DNA of 64,000 nt from Sphingomonas echinoides (GTDB lineage Bacteria > Pseudomonadota > Alphaproteobacteria > Sphingomonadales > Sphingomonadaceae). Positions 58,912 through 64,000 of the stretch are shown here, one piece after another. Under the pieces are notes generated by a model that did no database searches, was not told the origin of the DNA, and saw nothing but the letters and a program-made list of their open reading frames with translations. Made by a program: the position numbers and the translations under genes. The stretch spans positions 59,343-123,342 of the forward strand of contig NZ_JAPYKK010000010.1 of assembly GCF_029623395.1 (NCBI RefSeq), given 5' to 3'. How positions within the stretch are numbered: position 1 is the stretch's first letter; every line of letters starts with the position of its first letter.

Positions 58912-59871
58912 ATGAACGTTCTGCAGGGACTTAAACGACGGGCAGGGACCGTCCCGTGGCGGATCGCCGCCACCCTCGCGCAGACGCGAGTCATCCACGC
59001 CGCACGCCAGCGCCGCTACGACGCCGACCGCGCACGGCACCGGGCCCGCTTGCCCGGGCTGACTCCGATCGTGGCGGAGATCGTTCACGGTCTGGAGGCG
59101 GATGGCGTGTTCCAGACCGATCTGGCGACGCTCGGCCTCGATGGTTCGGCGGCGATGGTCGCCGATGCGTCCGCGCTTGTGGCCCGCTGGGCGGATCGGT
59201 TACGCGCGGAAGCCCGCGCGGGCCAGGAATTCCTGAAAGTGCCGCCTGCGGAGATTGCCGCGAACCCCGCGATCTACCAGTTCGGGCTGCATCCCGTGCT
59301 GCTCGATCTCGCCGAAGCCTATCTCGGCCTGCCGGTCGCCTATGACGGGGTGAACCTGCAATATACGGTCGCCGACGGGCGCGCGGTGTCGACGCGTAAA
59401 TGGCATCGCGACCGGGAGGATCGCCGGATGATCAAGCTGGCGGTGTATCTGAGCGATGTCGATGCGGACAGCGGGCCGTTCCAGTTGCTGCCGGCGGACG
59501 GCCCGGTGGCGGATGCCGATGGTCGGCACGATCGCTTCTATCTCGACGATCGCGAGGACAGAGAGATCGACGGGCGGATCCTGGGTGTCCATCCGATCAC
59601 GTGCGAGGGGGTGGCGGGTACGGTGGTGGTCGCCGATACGGCGCGGTTCTTCCACCGTGGCAAGCCCGCGACGGGGGGCGATCGTGCCGCCTTGTTCTAC
59701 AGCTATTTCGCGCGCGTGCCGCAGCGGCCGTATTTCTGCTACCGCTCGGGGTTGTCGCGGCACGATATCGCGGCGCTGACCACCGACTTGTCGCAACGCC
59801 AGCGCGACGCGGCGGCGTGGCGGCAGCGCCTGCCGTTGCCGTGGCGGCTGATCCCGCCGTCGCGCGTGTAA
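58912..59871 (+). CDS. phytanoyl-CoA dioxygenase (PhyH)-like protein
   Basis: The 319-residue protein has the PhyH-type double-stranded beta-helix. TRKWHRDREDRRMIKLAVYLSDVD supplies the HxD iron pair, and VVVADTARFFHRGKPATGGDRAALFYSYF supplies the distal histidine and the arginine for 2-oxoglutarate. SGPFQLLP is also typical. The substrate is unknown. The start is ATG 58912. The gene is separate from uvrC by 156 bases and converges on the hydroxyacid dehydrogenase gene. Confidence 0.8.
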   Translation: MNVLQGLKRRAGTVPWRIAATLAQTRVIHAARQRRYDADRARHRARLPGLTPIVAEIVHGLEADGVFQTDLATLGLDGSAAMVADASALVARWADRLRAEARAGQEFLKVPPAEIAANPAIYQFGLHPVLLDLAEAYLGLPVAYDGVNLQYTVADGRAVSTRKWHRDREDRRMIKLAVYLSDVDADSGPFQLLPADGPVADADGRHDRFYLDDREDREIDGRILGVHPITCEGVAGTVVVADTARFFHRGKPATGGDRAALFYSYFARVPQRPYFCYRSGLSRHDIAALTTDLSQRQRDAAAWRQRLPLPWRLIPPSRV

Positions 59872-59905
59872 CCGGCGGCGCGTTGCCGCGGACCGCGCGC
59901 GTCGT

Positions 59906-60904
59906 TCAGGCCCAGCCTTCCAGCACCTGATCCGGCGGGCGATGGCCGTCCGCCCACATGCGGATGTTGGTGATGACCTTCTCCCCCGTCGCCAGCCGCC
60001 CCTCGAACGTCGCGGAGCCCATGTGCGGGGTCATCACCACGTTGGGGAGCGCGAGCAGCCGCGGGTCGATCTGCGGTTCGTGCTGCCACACGTCGAGCCC
60101 GGCGCCCGCCAGCCGACCGTTTTCGAGCGCACCGACCAGCGCATCCTCGTCGACGATCCCGCCGCGCGAGGTGTTGATGACATAGACATGCGGCCGAAGC
60201 AGCGCGATCCGATCCGCGTCGATCAGCCCCTCGCTGTCCGGGTTGCGCGGGGTGTGGATCGTCAGCAAGTCGATCGTGCCGAGCATCTCGTCGAGGTTCG
60301 GGTGCCATTGCGCCTGGAGCTCGGCCTCGACCACTTTGGGCAGGCGGTGGCGATTGTGGTAATGGATCGACAGCCCGAACGCGCGTGCACGCCGCGCGAC
60401 CGCCTGGCCGATCCGCCCCATGCCGAGGATGCCGAGCGCCTTGCCGCCGATCCGGTGGCCGAGCATCCCGCCGGGCGTCCAGCCCTGCCATGCGCCCGAC
60501 CGGACCAGTTTCTCCCCCTCCGCGAGCCGGCGCGGGACCGACAGCAGCAGCGCCATCGTCAGGTCGGCGGTATCCTCGGTCAGCACGCCCGGCGTATTGG
60601 TGACGAGGATGCCGCGCGCGCGTGCCGCCTTGAGCGCGATGTGGTTCACGCCCGCACCGAAATTGGCGATCAGCTTCAGCCGGGGGCCGGCTTGTTCGAT
60701 CAGCGCAGCGTCGATCTCGTCGGTCACGGTGGGGACGAGCACGTCGCACTCGGCCATCGCGGCGGCGAGCTCTGCGCGCGAAAGCGCGACCGCGCCGCGG
60801 TGAATGCTCGCGTCGAACAATTGCTCCATCCGCTGCATCACCGCATCGGGCAATTCGCGGGTCACGACCACGCGCGGGTTGGGGACACGTCTCGTCTCAG
60901 CCAT
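59906..60904 (-). CDS. D-2-hydroxyacid dehydrogenase (glyoxylate/hydroxypyruvate reductase-like)
   Basis: The 332-residue NAD(P)-dependent enzyme has the nucleotide site ALGILGMGRIGQAVARRARAFG. The catalytic Arg is in NTSRGGIVDE, Glu in VWQHEPQID and His in MTPHMGSAT. Front parts include LKLIANFGAGVNHI. The set is typical of glyoxylate or hydroxypyruvate reductases in Proteobacteria, and other 2-keto acids are possible. The start is ATG 60904; the frame upstream overlaps the divergent SH3 and GNAT genes and is not credible. Confidence 0.9.
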   Translation of the reverse strand: MAETRRVPNPRVVVTRELPDAVMQRMEQLFDASIHRGAVALSRAELAAAMAECDVLVPTVTDEIDAALIEQAGPRLKLIANFGAGVNHIALKAARARGILVTNTPGVLTEDTADLTMALLLSVPRRLAEGEKLVRSGAWQGWTPGGMLGHRIGGKALGILGMGRIGQAVARRARAFGLSIHYHNRHRLPKVVEAELQAQWHPNLDEMLGTIDLLTIHTPRNPDSEGLIDADRIALLRPHVYVINTSRGGIVDEDALVGALENGRLAGAGLDVWQHEPQIDPRLLALPNVVMTPHMGSATFEGRLATGEKVITNIRMWADGHRPPDQVLEGWA

Positions 60905-60982
60905 GCGGCATGGCTTGGCGGAGGCTCCGCGCGGCGTCAACGGGTGTTGAAGCGCCGCATGGAAACGCGATAAGCGCAAGGG

Positions 60983-61507
60983 ATGATGCATGACCACAAG
61001 ACGATGCGGATCGGGGGGCGCGCTGCGCTGGTGATCGGGGCGATGGGCATGGGCGTGGCGGCGTTCAGCCCGGCCGGCGCGGCGATGGCCGACCGCAAGC
61101 TGCCGTTCTACGCCTCGGTCGGCGCGAAGAAGGCGCGGATGCGGACGGGGCCGGCGCGCACCTATCCGGTCAGCTGGCTCTACCAACGCGCCGACCTCCC
61201 GGTGAAGGTGATCGGCGTGTTCCAGCGGGGCCAGTGGTATAAGGTCGAGGACCCGAGCGGCACGCAGGGCTGGATGATGGGCGGACTGGTGAGCGAGACG
61301 CGCACCGCGCTGGTCACGGGCGCGGTCGCCGAACTGCGCGACCGTCCGGATGGCGACGGGCGGATCGTCTGGCGCGCGGCGCCCGGGGTGGTCGGGCGGC
61401 TGAGCAAATGCGCCGGCGGCTGGTGCTATTTCGATGTCCATGGGCGGGGCGGGTTCGTCGAGCAGATGCGGGTGTGGGGCAGCGAAGCGGGTGAATCGCT
61501 GCCGTGA
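60983..61507 (+). CDS. exported SH3-domain protein
   Basis: The 174-residue protein has a signal-like segment (about 8-36, ending AMA) followed by two bacterial SH3-like units: RMRTGPARTYPVSWLYQRADLPVKVIG through GWMMGGLVS, and AELRDRPDGDGRIVWRAAPGVVGRLSKC through GFVEQMRVWG. Such domains bind cell-wall peptides or protein partners. Two cysteines in the second unit (KCAGGWC) may pair. It overlaps the GNAT gene as GTGA. Either ATG 60983 or the internal ATG eight codons later could start it. Confidence 0.85.
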   Translation: MMHDHKTMRIGGRAALVIGAMGMGVAAFSPAGAAMADRKLPFYASVGAKKARMRTGPARTYPVSWLYQRADLPVKVIGVFQRGQWYKVEDPSGTQGWMMGGLVSETRTALVTGAVAELRDRPDGDGRIVWRAAPGVVGRLSKCAGGWCYFDVHGRGGFVEQMRVWGSEAGESLP

Positions 61508-62016
61508 GCGCGCGGGGCGGGCGCGACTGGACGATCCGGCGGGACGACCTGACGCACCCGGACGTGCTGGCGTTGCTCGACCTGCATCTGCGCGCCGCGC
61601 ATGAGAACAGCCCGCCGGGAAGCGTGTTCGCGCTCGACGCAAGCGGGTTGCGCGATCCGGCGGTGACGGTGTGGACCGCGTGGGAGGGTGACGTCCTGCT
61701 GGGGATGGGCGCGCTCAAGCAGCTCGATCCGACCTGGGGCGAGGTGAAGTCGATGCGCACCGCGCCCGCGCAGCTGCGCCGCGGGGTGGCGGCGGTGCTG
61801 CTCGACCGGCTGATCGCCGAGGCGCGGGCGCGGGGGTGTCGCCGGTTGAGCCTGGAGACCGGCTCCAACGCGCCGTTCGCCGCCGCGCATGCGCTGTATC
61901 GGCGCGCGGGGTTCGTGGAATGCGCGCCGTTTGGCGATTATGACGATCTTGTGTTTGCGCAATACTTTACCATGGATCTCGCGGAGGCCGCCGGGGGGCG
62001 GGGCGCGGAAGGTTAG
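61504..62016 (+). CDS. GNAT family N-acetyltransferase
   Basis: The 170-residue protein has GNAT motif A in VKSMRTAPAQLRRGVAAVLLDRLIAEARARG (R-R-G-V-A form) and motif B in YRRAGFVECAPFGDY. It is close to the small YsnE-type enzymes, and the substrate is unknown. It starts at GTG 61504, overlapping the SH3-protein stop as GTGA, so the two are one transcript. Confidence 0.88.
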   Translation: MSARGGRDWTIRRDDLTHPDVLALLDLHLRAAHENSPPGSVFALDASGLRDPAVTVWTAWEGDVLLGMGALKQLDPTWGEVKSMRTAPAQLRRGVAAVLLDRLIAEARARGCRRLSLETGSNAPFAAAHALYRRAGFVECAPFGDYDDLVFAQYFTMDLAEAAGGRGAEG

Positions 62017-62226
62017 GGAAAGTCAGGCGGAATCGCTGTGCCTGCGGCGCTGTTCCGGGAGGCGAGACTGCGGGGCCGATGCTGTCAAAGAGCGTGTCCT
62101 TCCCGCTACGCCGTGCCGCGGTTGTAGGACAGCCGGTCAGTCGGGCGCGCACCGATGCGCTTTGCGAATTGTCCCTGCTTACAGATCACTGCCGATCGCT
62201 TCGGATAAAACGGGCTGGACGAATCG

Positions 62227-62241
62227 GAACATATAGGGAAC
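62227..62241 (+). promoter_or_regulatory. LexA (SOS) box GAAC-N7-GAAC
   Basis: GAAC at 62227-62230 and GAAC at 62238-62241 with exactly seven bases between match the alphaproteobacterial LexA site. TATAGG in the middle could be the -10 element, so LexA would block it. The site ends 9 bases before the start codon at 62251. Confidence 0.7.
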
Positions 62242-62250
62242 AAGTGGCGC

Positions 62251-62442
62251 ATGACCCAGCCAGATTGCGCCCTGATCGCCCACGCCCTCCTGACCAGCAG
62301 CGGCTTCGCCCGAGTCGGATTGACCGCCCCGAGCGAACGCATCCGCGAAGCCGCTGCCGCCGAACTGGCGCGCACGATCGTGTGCGCGCTCGAAGGGTTC
62401 CCGGGCGATGGCGACCCGCGCCAGATGGCGCTGCCGCTTTGA
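62251..62442 (+). CDS. small protein (63 residues), DUF6771-like
   Basis: The short cytoplasmic protein begins MTQPDCALIAHALLTSSGFARVG, then has RIREAAAAELARTIVCALEG and ends DPRQMALPL. Similar small proteins occur in sphingomonads, and the DUF6771 name is from memory and not checked. It has no clear function. A weak AGGGAA lies in the ribosome-site position. The LexA box directly upstream suggests that it is made during DNA damage. A cysteine-rich small gene follows two bases after its stop. Confidence 0.7.
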   Translation: MTQPDCALIAHALLTSSGFARVGLTAPSERIREAAAAELARTIVCALEGFPGDGDPRQMALPL

Positions 62443-62443
62443 G

Positions 62444-62737
62444 GTGGGCACGGTAAAATTCCGGACGCTGTTCGATTTCACCCGGCACCAGATGAACGTC
62501 GGCTGCGTCTGCGGTTCCTGCGCGCATCAGGGCGTGGTGCATTGCGACCGGCTCGCGCGGTGGTGCTTCCTCAAGCGGTTGCACGGGACGGTCGATGCGC
62601 TGCCGGGGTTTTTGCGCTGCTCGCACTGCGGCGGGCGACCGATGCGGATCCGCCCCACGCCGCTGCCGCCGACCTTTCCGGACTGGGGGGCGGACGAGGC
62701 GGCGTGGAAGCGGATGCAGCGGCGGTTGCGGGGGTGA
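62444..62737 (+). CDS. small zinc-ribbon-like protein
   Basis: The 97-residue product (from GTG 62444) has cysteines in CVCGSC, then HC about 12 residues later, then CSHCGGRP, a pattern that could hold one or two zinc ions. The front FRTLFDFTRHQM and the tail with WKRMQRRL are basic. It follows the 63-residue gene by two bases, so both should be under the SOS box. An ATG at 62408 in the same frame, inside the previous gene, is a second possible start. No family is named with confidence. Confidence 0.65.
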   Translation: MGTVKFRTLFDFTRHQMNVGCVCGSCAHQGVVHCDRLARWCFLKRLHGTVDALPGFLRCSHCGGRPMRIRPTPLPPTFPDWGADEAAWKRMQRRLRG

Positions 62738-63001
62738 GGGGGGCTTGGGATGTTGTTTAGTATTGGTGGGGAGCGGACCGTCCGCTTTTTGCGGTGTCGC
62801 GGAGATAGCTGACATCTCGTGGTGCTACTGCCGGTCTCGAATTTAGAAGCTTGATGGTGCGGAGTACAAAGCTCAGGATGGTTGTCGCAGTCGAGGTGGA
62901 AGCGTGCCAACCGGACTGCTTAAAACTGGAAATTGCGCTTCCGTTGGTCAACCGCGTGCATCGACTCATCAGTGCCTCACGCGAAATGTAAAGGAGAAGC
63001 T

Positions 63002-63124
63002 ATGAAGCTGAATCTTTGCGTTGCGACCAGCGAGCCAAACGGGAAGACCTTCCGAGCGGACTTCGGGATCACGATCCCCGTAGCGTTGTTTGCGATGGTA
63101 TTTCACCTGTTTGGTTGGTTCTGA
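63002..63124 (+). CDS. 40-residue single-pass membrane protein
   Basis: A short frame begins at ATG 63002 with AAGGAGA eight bases before it. The product has a polar front (about 1-20) and one hydrophobic helix at about 22-40 (FGITIPVALFAMVFHLFGWF). An intrinsic terminator follows eight bases after the stop. The fit of ribosome site, helix and terminator supports a real small gene. No family is known to me. It is not coded with any neighbour. Confidence 0.6.
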   Translation: MKLNLCVATSEPNGKTFRADFGITIPVALFAMVFHLFGWF

Positions 63125-63131
63125 TGTAAGG

Positions 63132-63160
63132 TGGGCGGCCCGGCAGCGGGTCGCCCATTT
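63132..63160 (+). terminator. intrinsic terminator after the 40-residue protein
   Basis: TGGGCGGCCCG pairs with CGGGTCGCCCA (one G-U pair) around GCAG, followed by TTTC. The T run is short. Confidence 0.65.
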
Positions 63161-63505
63161 CTGGAACAAGCGGAGTCCCATGAGCCTCAAACGAATCAAG
63201 TCATTGATCAAAGTAGCTCCGACTACAAAATGTCGCTGGGTAAGAGTGCGCGCTACCTATAGCGGCTCGCAATGATGATCGATTGGAACTGCAATAAAGG
63301 GCAATTTCCCGCTCACATTGCGTGAGACGGATCGATGCGGGAAACGTACGCACCGTGATACAGAAATTATATTCGGTGCGACGGACGCGCAATGCTGATC
63401 CGCCCGCTCCCGAACGGCAAAAAGTGGTGGAGAGCAGACATAGCCGCTACCGTCAGCAGGAATTGGCTGCGTCGCCACAGATTGAGTCTTTGTCTCGCGT
63501 CGCCG
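63161..63505. other. region with no supported gene
   Basis: Several short frames are open here, including one from 63180 (about 31 residues, basic) and others on both strands. None has a good ribosome site, length or known pattern. No repeat or RNA fold stood out. Confidence 0.4.
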
Positions 63506-63934
63506 CTAAACCGGCGGTTTGGCAAGTTCCTGGATTACTCCGCCAACGAATGCGGAGAGGAGCCCCGCTCCGAGCAGGATAGTCGCCATGTAGATTGCCC
63601 AGTCGTTGCGCGGATCGATGATCGCGTCGGGTTTACACAGAAGAGCAGCAACGATGGCTGATCCAGCCAATCCAGAGCTCATAGACAGCGCTGAAGCCCT
63701 AGCGCTCCAACGCGCTGCTGTCCCGGTGCCTCGATACATATCGCGAATGACTGGCCACAGCCGCCAACCAATTAACGTTGCGGGCGGTAGGCAGATAACT
63801 GCTAGAGTGGCCATCCCGAAATTTGGGCCGGCGCCAAACCTGATCGATGCATATGTAGTCGCCAGACCGTTAAGGCCCGCAAAAGTCAAAACTATAAACG
63901 CAAAGATGCGTGGCGTTAGAGGGTCAGCTTGCAT
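63506..63934 (-). CDS. membrane protein with four predicted helices
   Basis: The 142-residue protein has hydrophobic segments at about 8-28, 38-56, 80-100 and 112-132, with short basic loops (RDMYRGTGTAARWSARA). This suggests an inner-membrane protein. No known family is seen. It could belong with other small membrane proteins of unknown role. The ribosome site is weak, and the start at ATG 63934 is the first in frame. Confidence 0.65.
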   Translation of the reverse strand: MQADPLTPRIFAFIVLTFAGLNGLATTYASIRFGAGPNFGMATLAVICLPPATLIGWRLWPVIRDMYRGTGTAARWSARASALSMSSGLAGSAIVAALLCKPDAIIDPRNDWAIYMATILLGAGLLSAFVGGVIQELAKPPV

Positions 63935-64000
63935 CGTAACTCGCTACTCTCGTGATGCGTATGAGCCAAGCAGCCCAGTGTCACCATGGCTGCTTCTGGG

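Noticed and set aside
62186..62815. Minus-strand open frame over the SOS-controlled pair
   Set aside because: Composition is Pro/Arg-rich with no motif. The plus-strand pair has a promoter signal and cysteine pattern.
63180..63275. 31-residue basic peptide
   Set aside because: Only a weak GGAG at short spacing, and no terminator or pattern to support it.
63322..63582. Plus-strand frame of 86 codons near the window end
   Set aside because: No ribosome site or known pattern, and it overlaps the four-helix membrane protein gene on the other strand.

Overview
The window reads as a chromosomal segment of a sphingomonad (Alphaproteobacteria, Sphingomonadaceae, Sphingomonas-like). It is GC-rich and densely coded. 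Many proteins have typical sphingomonad or alphaproteobacterial forms: CpdR, UPF0262, DUF2849, DUF934, SapC, and tonB-exbB with two exbD genes. There are several TonB-dependent receptors and many ATGA/GTGA start-stop overlaps. A near-start gene pair carries an alphaproteobacterial LexA box (GAAC-N7-GAAC). No phage, transposase, integrase or CRISPR array was seen.

Layout. 1-6 kb: the end of parC, a GGDEF-EAL protein, then a minus-strand run of CCA-adding enzyme, Nudix hydrolase, DUF1285 protein and GNAT acetyltransferase, followed by a folB-like gene with a truncated SDR-like partner. 6-10.3 kb: tonB-exbB-exbD-exbD energising system plus small exported proteins. 10.3-14.4 kb: dcd, cdd, a degenerate GH25-like protein, UPF0262 and dnaB. 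In front of dnaB lies an unusual 11-bp-phased array of DnaA-box-like sequences. 14.4-18.4 kb: a sulfite/APS reduction operon (cobA, DUF2849, cysI, DUF934, cysH). 18.7-28.8 kb: a repeat-bearing lipoprotein, a globin-coupled chemoreceptor, a TonB receptor, a GlcD-like FAD oxidase, SapC, a predicted small RNA, N-formylglutamate amidohydrolase, CpdR and tRNA-Val.

29-56 kb is a glycan-use region. A TonB receptor leads a plus-strand run of GH43, GH92, GH125 and GH92 enzymes and a ROK sugar kinase, which together point to alpha-mannoside breakdown. A minus-strand group follows: an IclR regulator, a GH31 enzyme and an L-lactate dehydrogenase. A GH35/DUF5597 enzyme comes next. The last part is a compact minus-strand L-fucose operon: SGNH esterase, GH29 fucosidase, FucP, fucose dehydrogenase, a split UxaA-type dehydratase, an SDR, a FAH-type hydrolase and a mutarotase. 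Fucose would be released outside or in the periplasm, imported, oxidised without phosphorylation and cleaved to pyruvate and L-lactate. The neighbouring lactate dehydrogenase could then oxidise the lactate.

56-64 kb returns to housekeeping and unknown genes: uvrC, a phytanoyl-CoA-dioxygenase-like protein, a 2-hydroxyacid dehydrogenase, an SH3 protein, a GNAT enzyme, a predicted SOS-controlled pair of small genes, a 40-residue membrane protein and a four-helix membrane protein. The strongest candidates for something undescribed are the phased DnaA-box array (12657-12812), the hybrid fucose operon, the SOS-controlled small-gene pair and the small RNA at about 27160-27265. All functions are inferred from sequence reading only.
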